A stretch of 48,804 bases of DNA from an uncultured Paracoccaceae bacterium (GTDB lineage Bacteria > Pseudomonadota > Alphaproteobacteria > Rhodobacterales > Rhodobacteraceae), in the NCBI GenBank assembly GCA_947500825.1, contig CANMTR010000016.1, positions 1 to 48,804 of the forward strand. Reading direction: 5' to 3'. Below are positions 34,647 through 43,373 of this stretch, in pieces. The notes under the pieces are model-generated. The model had not been told where the DNA came from. It saw only the letters and a program-made list of their open reading frames with translations, and searched no databases. Positions within the stretch are counted from its first letter, which is position 1; every line of letters starts with the position of its first letter. The translations under genes were made by a program, and so were the position numbers.

Positions 34647-35578
34647 TGCCCCTCACGCTGTCGCTAAACACCAATCCGCTGGTGAACCGCTTCGCCGAGC
34701 CCGAGGATCTGATCGGGACGGTGGCGCGGGAGATCCGCATCCGCGACCTGCAACTCACCCATGAGTTCATCAATCCGTCCTGGCCAGCGCCGATCGCGCG
34801 CCGGCTGACCCGCGAGATGGACCGGGCCTGCCAGCGCACGGGCGTGCGGTGCACCAGCGGCATGACCGGACCCTACGGGCGGCTCAACCATTTCGGCCAT
34901 CCCGACCGCGAGGTGCGCCGCTACTACGTGGACTGGTTCAAGACCTTCGCGGATATCATCGGCGATCTCGGAGGAACCTCGATCGGCACCCAGTTCGCAA
35001 TCTTCACATTTCGCGACTGGGACGATCCAAAGCGGCGGGAGCAGCTGATCCGCATCGCGATCGATTGCTGGGCGGAAGTTGCCGAGCACGCGAAGGCCGC
35101 CGGCCTTTCCTACGTTTTCTGGGAGCCGATGAGCGTCGGGCGCGAGTTCGGGGAGACGATCCCGGCCTCCCTGGCCCTGCAGGAACGGCTGACGGCGGCT
35201 GACATGGCCGTTCCGATGTGGTTGATGGCCGACATCGACCACGGCGACGTGACGAGCGCGGACGCGTCCGATTACGATCCCTATGCCTGGGCCCGGGCGG
35301 TGCCGAAGGTCTCTCCCATCATCCACATCAAGCAGTCGCTGATGGACAAGGGCGGCCACCGGCCTTTCACTTCGGAGTTCAACGCGAAGGGCGCGATCCA
35401 GCCCGAACCGCTGCTCGAGGCCTTTCGGGCGGGTGGGGCCGAAGACAACGAGATCTGCCTTGAGCTCAGCTTCAAGGAGCGGGAGCCGAACGACCGCGCG
35501 GTGATCCCCCACATCGCCGAAAGCGTCGCTTTCTGGGCGCCCCATATCGATACTGGTGCTGATGATCTTAGGGTTTGA
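34646..35578 (+). CDS. eryC: D-erythrulose 1-phosphate 3-epimerase (EryC)
   Basis: The 310-residue protein is a xylose-isomerase-like TIM barrel of the sugar phosphate isomerase/epimerase family. Metal-ligand and active-site stretches include LQLTHEFINP, FWEPMSVGREFGET, WLMADIDHGD and IHIKQSL. In Brucella EryC epimerises D- to L-erythrulose 1-phosphate, the substrate of EryH. The start TGATG overlaps the eryB stop by one base. It closes the eryD-A-B-C unit, and an IS110 remnant follows 82 bp later. Confidence 0.92.
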   Translation: MPLTLSLNTNPLVNRFAEPEDLIGTVAREIRIRDLQLTHEFINPSWPAPIARRLTREMDRACQRTGVRCTSGMTGPYGRLNHFGHPDREVRRYYVDWFKTFADIIGDLGGTSIGTQFAIFTFRDWDDPKRREQLIRIAIDCWAEVAEHAKAAGLSYVFWEPMSVGREFGETIPASLALQERLTAADMAVPMWLMADIDHGDVTSADASDYDPYAWARAVPKVSPIIHIKQSLMDKGGHRPFTSEFNAKGAIQPEPLLEAFRAGGAEDNEICLELSFKEREPNDRAVIPHIAESVAFWAPHIDTGADDLRV

Positions 35579-35660
35579 GAGGGCTCTGATGGTACGACCG
35601 ACCCCCACGGCATCAGATGTGCCAAGGTGGATTAGCGACGATCCACGAGAGGGAGCGGTC

Positions 35661-36083
35661 ATGCCGGAAATTATTCGATCGGGCTCGATCTGGCGAAGAG
35701 TGTTTTACAGCTTTGTGGAGCCGACGTGTCGGGGCGCACGGTGTTTTGCAGGAAGCTGCGGCGTGGCTAGACGCCTAAGTTTTTTGCCGAAGTGCTGTCC
35801 TGCAGCATCACGGTAGAGGCTCGCCGCGACGCCCATTACTTGGGCTGGGAGATCTGCAAACTGGCCCACGCGGTCAGGCTGATCCCGTTGGCTCACGTAA
35901 AGCCGTTCACATGACGGTAGAAGAATGTGCAGCCAACACTGAAGCGATCTGCGAGGTAGCCGAACCACCGAAAATGCGGTTCGTGGCGGTGAAGAGCGAG
36001 AGGCGTAAGGCGCGGCATCGGTGTTTCGCGTGCGCGAGCTTTTGATTAGGCAGCGCACCTAGACGATCAACGTCCTGCGGGGC
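35661..36083 (+). pseudogene. Decayed IS110-family transposase fragment
   Basis: Conceptual translation in shifting frames recovers the IS110 N-terminal half in order: MPEIIR, then IGLDLAKSVLQLCGADVSGR, KLRRG, KFFAEVLSCS, VEARRDAHYLGWEICKLAHA, VRLIPLAHVKPF, EAICEVAEPPKMRFVAVKSE and RELLIRQRT..TINVLRGY. At least one frameshift near 35676, stop codons after KLRRG and after VKPF, and a missing DAADA region break it. The C-terminal half is absent. It fills most of the 35579-36192 gap, which is less GC-rich than its surroundings. Confidence 0.85.
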
Positions 36084-36192
36084 TACAAGCACGCTTCAAC
36101 GGTAGTGCGCCTCCGTCTCCTACCCGACCGCCGATAGTCAGATTTATGTATATTATAACTTACGAAGGCAATGGCTGGTATTGGTGCACTCA

Positions 36193-37101
36193 TTACGCCG
36201 GTCGGGCCCGTGACTGCCGCCGCGCTCGCGCGCTGCCAAGCAGCGACCACGAATACACGACCAGCGCCGACCAGATGAACCCGAAGGCGACGAGCTGCCA
36301 GAGGCCGAACGGTTCGCCGAACAGGAAGACGGCCGTGAGGAAGATCAGCGTGGGCACGATGTATTGCAGGATGCCGATCGTCGCGTAGTTCAGAAGCCGC
36401 GCCCCCGCGGCGTAGAGGATGAGCGGGGTGGCCGTCAGCGGCCCCGCCCCCACGAGAAGCGCCATGTCCACGCCGGTGTGGTGAAACGGCCCCCCTCCCG
36501 GCAGGAGAGCGAGGAGCACCAGTGCCGGACCGGCCAGCAACAGGACCTCGAGGGTGAAGCCCTCGGTCGCGCCGACGGGCACGACCTTGCGGAGCAGACC
36601 GTAGGTGCCGAAGGACCCGGCGAGCAAGAGCGATATCCAGGGCAGGCTTCCGGCCCTGGCCGTCATGATCGCGACGCCGACCGCTGCGAGGGCGATCGCG
36701 ACGCCTTGTGTCCGGTCCGGCCGCTCGGTCAGGAAGACCGCGCCGAGCAGGACATTGACCAGCGGGTTGATGTAGTAGCCGAGCGCCGCGGCCAGCGCCT
36801 GGCCGGAGGTGATCGCATAGACGTAGACCCCCCAGTTGAGCGAGATCAGCGCTGCGGTCAGAGAGGCCAGCGCGACCGTTCGGGGGTCGCGCAGATGCCG
36901 CCCGAGCGCAGGCAGGGCGCCCTGCCACCAGAGCAGCAGGATCCCGCAGGGGATCGCCCAGATCACCCGGTGCCCGACGATCTCGAGCGGCGAGACATTG
37001 GACAGCGCCTTCATGTAAATCGGCAGGCAAAGCCCCCAGATCCCGTAGGCCCCGACGGCGAAGACAAGGCCGCGCGTGGCGCTGGGTTCGGACGACGACA
37101 T
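36193..37101 (-). CDS. rarD: RarD-like EamA-family permease
   Basis: The 302-residue protein has about ten membrane segments and two EamA repeats. It reads RGLVFAVGAYGIWGLCLPIYMKAL at the N terminus and LNWGVYVYAITSGQALAAALGYYINPLVNVLLG in the first repeat, a typical RarD signature. RarD proteins are presumed exporters or importers of small metabolites; the substrate is unknown. It stands alone between an IS remnant and the acylase gene, with GC-rich hairpins behind the acylase at 37274-37316. Confidence 0.9.
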   Translation of the reverse strand: MSSSEPSATRGLVFAVGAYGIWGLCLPIYMKALSNVSPLEIVGHRVIWAIPCGILLLWWQGALPALGRHLRDPRTVALASLTAALISLNWGVYVYAITSGQALAAALGYYINPLVNVLLGAVFLTERPDRTQGVAIALAAVGVAIMTARAGSLPWISLLLAGSFGTYGLLRKVVPVGATEGFTLEVLLLAGPALVLLALLPGGGPFHHTGVDMALLVGAGPLTATPLILYAAGARLLNYATIGILQYIVPTLIFLTAVFLFGEPFGLWQLVAFGFIWSALVVYSWSLLGSARARRQSRARPA

Positions 37102-37273
37102 GCAAACAGACCTCGCGACAAGACAGTGATCGTTATGTCGCGGCCGGCGCAGTCCACAACCGTCTTTTCCGGCGCTGGCCCAAGGCGGCGTTCAGAAGCC
37201 GCACCACACCGCGGCTGGACCGGAGACCGCTGCCGGGTTCGTCATGGCCCTGTCGCTAGCCGCGTGGGATGCA

Positions 37274-37295
37274 GCCGCCGCTGGCATGCGGCGGC
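37274..37295. terminator. GC-rich hairpin downstream of the acylase gene
   Basis: GCCGCCGC (37274-37281) pairs with GCGGCGGC (37288-37295) around a 6-nt loop; a second small stem (CCCC/GGGG) follows near 37303-37315. It lies between the acylase stop (37354) and the rarD start (37101). No U-tract is visible. Confidence 0.4.
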
Positions 37296-37353
37296 CGCCG
37301 CACCCCCTGCGGGGGCTACATCCGCAATTACGCCGCGAACCGGTGGATCACCG

Positions 37354-39804
37354 TCACTCCTGGGGAGAGAGGTCGATGACCTCGGAGGCGTTCGCTTCTA
37401 CCGCCTCGCGGGAATAGGCCATGGGAGCGTATTCTCCGGCCGCCCAGAGCGGAGCGAGGTCGCGATAGTGAGCGCTGAACGGGTCGCCGGATTGCCCGGG
37501 TGTGTTGATCACCCGGCTCGCATCCCAGTTCCCCACGTCCAGAACCATGCGGAACGACGCTCCGGCGGTGATCTCGAAGTCCGAATTGTACCGCGCCGCC
37601 CGTGGCGTGCTGCCCGCGCCCGCCATCGCCAGAGGGCCGACATTCAACTGATCCGCCTGCCTTTCTGGGGCGACCGGCGATACCGAGCTCTCGAAGTAGG
37701 CCCTGTGCAGGAGACCCCATTTCCAGCTCTCCGGGTCGCCGTCCAGCATTTCACCGGCTTGCTCCACGGAGGCTTCGAGCGCATCCGCCAATAGCTGATC
37801 GCGAGCCGCCTGCGGATCATCCCCCAGTCTCTCGTCCGGCTCATCGAGAAGATCCAGGACGCTGGTGATGTCGCCGTCCTCCACGATCTCCGCGATCCCG
37901 CCGTCGAAAACCTTCTCGACCGTCATCCGACCCAGGTGTTGGGTCAGCATCATCTCGGCGACCACGGCCGCGGAGCTATCGATGTCGACGACCCCATCCC
38001 AGGCCTTCAGCATCTCCAAAGATTGGGCGACATCTTGGTCTGCGTCCTCCCCCAGGTGGAGGTCTTGCACAAGGTCGACGAGACGGCGGCCCAGCATGCT
38101 CGTATCGTCGAGCTGCAGATCCATCGCGTCCTGGAGTGACACGCTATCGTTCTCCGACAGAACCTCCGAGATCCGTTCGTATCTCGAGGGATCGGCCCAT
38201 TCGAAACCGACATGCAGATCCTCGTACGGAAAATCCTCAGGCAGATTCATCTGGTTCGCGGTCGCGAACCAACCTTTGTCAGGATTGTAGACCGAGGGCA
38301 GATCCTCCCGGGGCAGGAAGTCCCATTCGTACCGGCCATCTCCGGGGACCGGCAGGAGACCGTCCCAGTTTTCGCGCGTGGGGGTCATCGCGCCCACGAT
38401 CCAGCCGATGTTACCCTCGGTGTCGGCATAGACCTGGTTCTCGGACGGGGTGGAGAACCGGGACATCGCGCTGGAGAACTCGTCCCAGTTCCGGGCCGTC
38501 ATGTAATCCGCGGATCCGAAATAGGCCGAGGTTCCGGGCTCCAGCCAGACCGTGCGGAGCGCGAAAGCCCTTCCGGCGTCCTCGTCAACCTGCAAGACGG
38601 CCCCGTGTCGCGTGTACCTCATCGTGACCTCTTGCGGCTCCTCGCCGCGCACGTCGATCGTCTGGGTCTCGATCTCCATATCTTCCCAACCGCCGTCGTA
38701 TCGATACTGGTCGGGGTCGTCGGGGTTGAGCTCGTAGACGTAGAGATCCTCCTGATCGACGGAGAAGATCGTCAGGCCGAACGCGATCGTGCCGTTATGG
38801 CCGATGGAAATGCCGGGCAGGGCCGGCTCGCCCGCCCCGATCACCGACATGTCGGGCGAGTTCAAGTGTACGACATAGCGCAGCGACGGCACGCCATGGG
38901 ACCGGTGCGGGTCGTTTGCGAGGATCGGGCGGCCGGTCTCCGTCCTGTCCGCGGAGATCGTCCAGTTGTTCGACCCGATATCGTCCACGTCCCGGGCCTG
39001 CTGCTGGAGGAAGTCGAGATGGCCGGCGGACGCGTCCCGTTGGCCGTCGTCGGTGGACGTGTCGCCGTCTTCCGCCTCGGGCGAGGTCCGGTCGAACGCC
39101 ACCTGCCGGATGGCCAGCTCGTAGTCGGCGAGGACGTCTTCGGGGATCGCGCAGGGATCGAGGCCCTCGGGAACGCCCGCCGTCCAGTCCGGCGTCAGCT
39201 TCGAGCGCAACTCGTCCGCCTCGACGCCCGCCTCGCAGGCCACCTGGGCCCGCGCGACCTCCGAGGAAACGTTCCGGGTCAGGCCGTGGCTGCGGATCCT
39301 GACGACGTCCTCGGGCGACCAGGTGTCGGGCTCGGTCTGGGTGATCGAGAATTCCACCGGCAGGGGGACTTCGCCGCTCCGCACCTTCTCCACGTAGGCG
39401 TTGACGCCTGCGATGAAGGCTTCGGCGTAGGCACGACCGTTCGGCCCGTAGGCCTGCCATTCGGTATCCATGTCGCCTCGGTAGAGGAACATGCGCGCCG
39501 CCCGGTCCTGGGACACGTAGTCCGCTCCGAAGTTCTCCGCCAGAAGCCCGAGGCCTCTCTTGCGCCAGAGATCGGTTTGCCAAAGTCGATCTCTGGCCGC
39601 GTTGAACCCCTGGAGGAACAGGGCGTCCCGATCCGACTCGGCGTAGACATGGGCGATTCCCCAGTGGTCGACGATGATCTCGGCCGCCGCGTCGAGCCCC
39701 GGGACGGTCATTCGGCGCGACTCTGCACTGGGCGGCACGTCGGCAAGCGCCGGAGCGCCGAGGCAAAGCCCGAGGGCAGTCGAGAAAAGCATGTAACGGC
39801 GCAT
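37354..39804 (-). CDS. Penicillin acylase-family Ntn hydrolase (possible acyl-homoserine lactone acylase)
   Basis: The 816-residue secreted protein has a signal peptide (about 1-22, ending ALADV). The alpha subunit runs to about 277, and the autocatalytic N-terminal nucleophile is Ser278 in DIGSNNW, followed by ANDPHRSHGVPSLRYVVHL and ISIGHNGTIAFGLT. Members cleave amide-linked acyl groups from penicillins, acyl-homoserine lactones or other amides after self-processing in the periplasm. The start at 39804 follows GGGAGG; the longer frame adds 12 residues. No LuxI/LuxR genes are near, so quorum quenching is only a possibility. Confidence 0.9.
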   Translation of the reverse strand: MRRYMLFSTALGLCLGAPALADVPPSAESRRMTVPGLDAAAEIIVDHWGIAHVYAESDRDALFLQGFNAARDRLWQTDLWRKRGLGLLAENFGADYVSQDRAARMFLYRGDMDTEWQAYGPNGRAYAEAFIAGVNAYVEKVRSGEVPLPVEFSITQTEPDTWSPEDVVRIRSHGLTRNVSSEVARAQVACEAGVEADELRSKLTPDWTAGVPEGLDPCAIPEDVLADYELAIRQVAFDRTSPEAEDGDTSTDDGQRDASAGHLDFLQQQARDVDDIGSNNWTISADRTETGRPILANDPHRSHGVPSLRYVVHLNSPDMSVIGAGEPALPGISIGHNGTIAFGLTIFSVDQEDLYVYELNPDDPDQYRYDGGWEDMEIETQTIDVRGEEPQEVTMRYTRHGAVLQVDEDAGRAFALRTVWLEPGTSAYFGSADYMTARNWDEFSSAMSRFSTPSENQVYADTEGNIGWIVGAMTPTRENWDGLLPVPGDGRYEWDFLPREDLPSVYNPDKGWFATANQMNLPEDFPYEDLHVGFEWADPSRYERISEVLSENDSVSLQDAMDLQLDDTSMLGRRLVDLVQDLHLGEDADQDVAQSLEMLKAWDGVVDIDSSAAVVAEMMLTQHLGRMTVEKVFDGGIAEIVEDGDITSVLDLLDEPDERLGDDPQAARDQLLADALEASVEQAGEMLDGDPESWKWGLLHRAYFESSVSPVAPERQADQLNVGPLAMAGAGSTPRAARYNSDFEITAGASFRMVLDVGNWDASRVINTPGQSGDPFSAHYRDLAPLWAAGEYAPMAYSREAVEANASEVIDLSPQE

Positions 39805-40051
39805 GGCATTGGCCTCCCTGGAAACCGGAAGAGGCTTCAATCCACCATCGCGGATTGCTCCTCCCTCTTCCGCATGGCCTTCACCTTAGAGTTGTGTGGC
39901 GCAAAGTCGATCTCAGCACACGCGGAGATAATGCCTGAACACGTGATCTCCCGACTTGCAGGTGTTCATGTATCGGCCCTTTGTGGCAACGTTCAGCATC
40001 TTCCTCCAGCCCGACGTCCGCCCTGAAAGGGAAAAGCAGCGTAGGATGCTG

Positions 40052-40984
40052 CTAATCGCTATCACCTCGTCCAACTCGCCCGTCGTCCCTTTCTCCGCAG
40101 GCGATGCTCTTCAGCAGGTCGCGGAGCCAAATGTTGCGTGCGTCCCGCCTGTTGTGTGGGTGCCATGTGATCTGGGTTGGAAAGGTACCCAGGTCCACCG
40201 GGACAGGTACATTACGGAGCCCGTACGGCTCAGCGACCATGGCGGCGATGCGTGCGGGAACCGTGGCGATGCCGCCGATGCAGGCCACCGTCGTCGCGGT
40301 CGTCAGGAAGTGCGAGACGGTGATGGCGGTATTGCGACGCAGCCCTGCATCGGCGGTCAGCTTGTGCAGCCCGGTGCGCCATTTGCCCGGCGGTGACACC
40401 ACCACATGCGGCAGCCGCTCATAAAGATCGCGGTCCAGAACAGCACCGTCGGCCAGAACATCGGGCGCGACAATACAGCGGAACCCGTCGGTAAAGAGCT
40501 CTGAGACCACCAGATCCTGCGGAGGCGGAGAGAACCGCCCAATGGCGAGGTCGAAGGTTTGCCCGGCAAGCGAGCGCGGGTCCAGATCCGGCCCGATCGG
40601 GGTGATCTCCAGCTGCGCTTGCGGGACTCGACGCGCGAAGGCAGCGGCCAGCGGCGGGGCCAGAACGACCTCTGCATAGGGGCCAAGCAACAATCGGAAA
40701 CGCCGCGTGCTTTGGGCCGGATCGAAGGGCTCGGCGGCCCGGAAGGCCTGTTCCAGCCGGTCCAGGCCCGCCGCGATGTCCGGCGCGATCTGCAACGCTT
40801 TCTCGGTCGGCACGACGCCGTATCTGGCGCGCATGAAAAGCTCGTCCCCCAAGGCGATACGCAGCCGCGCAAGGGCTGCACTGACAGTGCTTTGCGATTG
40901 GCCAAGGCGTTGCGCCGCGGTCGTGACATTGCGTTCCTCCATCACGGCATGGAAGACGCGCAGAAGGGATATATCGGCGGTCAT
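40052..40984 (-). CDS. LysR-family transcriptional regulator
   Basis: The 310-residue protein has a LysR HTH (about 5-65; VTTAAQRLGQSQSTVSAALARLR) and a substrate-binding domain. It diverges from the DJ-1/PfpI gene across a 132-bp region that contains repeated ATCGATTTC/CTCGATTTC segments, likely operator half sites (inference). NahR/NodD-like features (FLLLGPYAEVVLAPPLA, LAIGRFSPPPQDLVV) suggest an aromatic or electrophile effector, but this is not certain. It would control the DJ-1 and old-yellow-enzyme genes. Confidence 0.92.
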   Translation of the reverse strand: MTADISLLRVFHAVMEERNVTTAAQRLGQSQSTVSAALARLRIALGDELFMRARYGVVPTEKALQIAPDIAAGLDRLEQAFRAAEPFDPAQSTRRFRLLLGPYAEVVLAPPLAAAFARRVPQAQLEITPIGPDLDPRSLAGQTFDLAIGRFSPPPQDLVVSELFTDGFRCIVAPDVLADGAVLDRDLYERLPHVVVSPPGKWRTGLHKLTADAGLRRNTAITVSHFLTTATTVACIGGIATVPARIAAMVAEPYGLRNVPVPVDLGTFPTQITWHPHNRRDARNIWLRDLLKSIACGERDDGRVGRGDSD

Positions 40985-41116
40985 CTCGCCAGATTATCGA
41001 TTTCTGACATGAATCACATCGGTTTCTCGATTTCCGGTTCATGCCCCATATCAGGCTCAAGACGCACCCGAAGAAAACCGACGGAGTGTTGCAATCAAAC
41101 CGAGGAGGCCTCGAAA

Positions 41117-41797
41117 ATGGCACGTATTCTGATCCTCTCCACCGCCGCTGATGTCTTGGGGGACACTGGCAACCCCACCGGCGTCTGGTATGAAGAGCTG
41201 GCCAGCCCATATTACGCGTTCCTCGATGCCGGCCATGACGTCACGTTGGTCACGCTTGGTGGTCGACCCGTCCCCATCGACCCCAATTCCGACGTCACGG
41301 GTGAGGATGCGCCAGCCTCGGTCACCCGATTCCGCGCCGACGCGGTGGCAACGGCGCTGCTGAAGGCCCCCGATAGCCTGGAAGATCAAGACGTCACCCT
41401 CTACGATGCGCTATACATCCCGGGAGGCCACGGGGCGATGTTCGACCTTGCCGAAAGCGCGCTTGCCGCCAAGGCGATCGGCACTGCCTGGGACGGCGGC
41501 AAAATCGTCGCATCGGTCTGTCATGGCCCGGCCGCCTTCAAGATGGTCGTGGATTCGAACGGTGATCCCATCGTGAAGGGGCGCAAGGTCACCGCTTTCA
41601 CGAACAGTGAGGAGGAAGCCGTGGGCCTGACGGAAACAGTGCCGTTCCTGCTGGAAACGACGCTGCGCACACTTGGTGCCAACTTCGACGGCGTGGATGA
41701 CTGGCACCCGTACGTCGTGGCCGATGGCCGTCTGGTCACCGGACAAAACCCGGCTTCGTCGGAGGCTGCGGCACAAAAGGTTCTTGAGCTTCTCTAA
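41117..41797 (+). CDS. DJ-1/PfpI family protein (Hsp31-like glyoxalase III or amidotransferase)
   Basis: The 226-residue protein has the class I glutamine-amidotransferase-like fold. The nucleophile elbow is Cys135-His136 in ASVCHGPAAF, a Glu pair lies at 26-27 (WYEEL), and YIPGGHGAMFD precedes. This layout is that of the Hsp31-type DJ-1 proteins, known as methylglyoxal-detoxifying glyoxalase III or chaperones. The ATG at 41117 has GAGGAGG. It is divergent from a LysR gene and followed by an old yellow enzyme, which suggests electrophile defence. Confidence 0.88.
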   Translation: MARILILSTAADVLGDTGNPTGVWYEELASPYYAFLDAGHDVTLVTLGGRPVPIDPNSDVTGEDAPASVTRFRADAVATALLKAPDSLEDQDVTLYDALYIPGGHGAMFDLAESALAAKAIGTAWDGGKIVASVCHGPAAFKMVVDSNGDPIVKGRKVTAFTNSEEEAVGLTETVPFLLETTLRTLGANFDGVDDWHPYVVADGRLVTGQNPASSEAAAQKVLELL

Positions 41798-42063
41798 CTC
41801 TCTCATGACGCCGCCCGGCAATGGGCGGCGCGTTTCACTCGGGACGCAGAGCCAACGTTCGCTCCGTGACCAGGCGCTGCGGTGCAGCTTCACGAGGGCG
41901 GCTCTGCCGCACTGGCAAAGCATCACGGCGAACAAGCTCATCCTCTGCGGAGCAAGGGCGTCTTTCGCGACGGGTACTCCCCGTTTTGCAGGCGAGACGC
42001 GACCCGGCTCCAAACAAGACGCTCGACCTCAAAAGTCACGGGGTCGGCAATGAAAGGAAAAAG

Positions 42064-43197
42064 ATGACGTCGATTTTCGACAAATACGAACACGGCGGAT
42101 TGCGCCTGAGGAACCGCATCGTCATGGCACCCATGACGCGGTCGCGGGCCTCGAATGACATCCCCGACGAGATGGGCGCGCTCTACTACCGCCAGCGGGC
42201 GAGCGCCGGGCTCATCATCTCCGAAGGAACGCCGATCTCCCGCGAGGGCCAGGGATACCTCTACAACCCCGGCATCTTCGGCCCGGATCAGGTGGCCGGC
42301 TGGAAGAAGGCCACCCGCGCCGTGCATGAACGTGGCGGGACCTTCTTCGCCCAGATCTGGCATGTCGGCCGGGTCTCCCACACCTCGGTCCAGATCGCGG
42401 GCGCCGCGCCCGTCGGGCCGAGCGACAGCCAGGGCGGCATGGCCTTCGGGTACGACGACCAGGGACGGCCGAACATGCTGCCCGCGAGCAAGCCCCGCGC
42501 GCTCGAGACCGAGGAGGTCGAGCGGGTGGTGCGCGACTTCCGGCAGGCCGCCGTCAACGCGCGGGAGGCCGGGTTCGACGGCGTCGAAATCCATGCGGCG
42601 AACGGCTACCTCTTCGAGCAGTTTCTCAACCCCGGCGTCAACGACCGCACCGACCGGTACGGCGGAAGCCGCGAGAATCGCTGTCGCCTGGTGATGGAGG
42701 TGGTCGACGAATGCGTAGCCGTCCTCGGTGCGGCCCGGGTAGGCATCCGGCTGTCGCCGCACGGCACGTTGTTCGACATGCCGGAATACGAGGACAACGC
42801 CGAGACCTACTTACATCTCGGGCGTGAGATCGCGAAGCGCGGTCTGGCCTATGTCCATCTCCACGACCAGGGCGGCCAGGGCATGCCGCCGATGCCGATG
42901 GAGTACCTCAAGCAGTTCCGGGAAACCTACGACGGGAACCTCCTGCTGGCCGGCAACTTCGACCAGGCCCGCGCGGAGGAAATGGTCGGCGAGGGGCTCA
43001 TCGACCTTCCGGTCTTCGGGCGCCTCTACACGTCGAACCCGGACCTCGTGGAAAGGATGGAGAACGGCTGGCCGCTGGCCGACTACGATCCCGACACGTT
43101 CTACGGGGGCGACGCCCGGGGCTACGTGGACTTCCCGACCTATCCCGAGGAACAGGCCCGCAAGATGCGCGAGGCCATGATCGCAGAACAGTCCTGA
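42064..43197 (+). CDS. Old yellow enzyme family ene-reductase (NemA-like)
   Basis: The 377-residue FMN flavoprotein has MAPMTRSRA, GLIISEGTPIS, AQIWHVGRVSH, the substrate-binding pair in EIHAANGYLFEQFLNP, and NDRTDRYGGSRENR. These are full-length OYE hallmarks. It reduces activated alkenes or nitro groups with NAD(P)H. The ATG follows GAAAGGA. The 266-bp gap from the DJ-1 gene shows no coding feature; co-regulation is possible. A hairpin after it (43281-43301) may end transcription. Confidence 0.93.
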   Translation: MTSIFDKYEHGGLRLRNRIVMAPMTRSRASNDIPDEMGALYYRQRASAGLIISEGTPISREGQGYLYNPGIFGPDQVAGWKKATRAVHERGGTFFAQIWHVGRVSHTSVQIAGAAPVGPSDSQGGMAFGYDDQGRPNMLPASKPRALETEEVERVVRDFRQAAVNAREAGFDGVEIHAANGYLFEQFLNPGVNDRTDRYGGSRENRCRLVMEVVDECVAVLGAARVGIRLSPHGTLFDMPEYEDNAETYLHLGREIAKRGLAYVHLHDQGGQGMPPMPMEYLKQFRETYDGNLLLAGNFDQARAEEMVGEGLIDLPVFGRLYTSNPDLVERMENGWPLADYDPDTFYGGDARGYVDFPTYPEEQARKMREAMIAEQS

Positions 43198-43280
43198 CCG
43201 AGCGGTGAGGCAGCCTATGGGCCCCGGCAGACGTCGGTCGGCCGGGGTCCGCAGATCCGGTGACGCGGAGACCTGGCATC

Positions 43281-43301
43281 CGAGGTTTTTTCAAAACCTC
43301 G
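43281..43301. terminator. Hairpin between the convergent OYE and quinone-oxidoreductase genes
   Basis: CGAGGTTTT (43281-43289) pairs with AAAACCTCG (43293-43301) around a 3-nt loop. With U-rich stem ends in both directions it can serve both convergent genes. Confidence 0.65.
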
Positions 43302-43373
43302 ACACCCGGAACAGTGAGGCAAGGGGCGGGCGATGGTCGAGTGGATCTCGCCGGCGCCTGCCTCGCTCTCGCC

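Noticed and set aside
41798-42063. A small gene between the DJ-1 and OYE genes
   Set aside because: Several open frames exist, but none has a ribosome-binding site with a recognisable product. Treated as intergenic.
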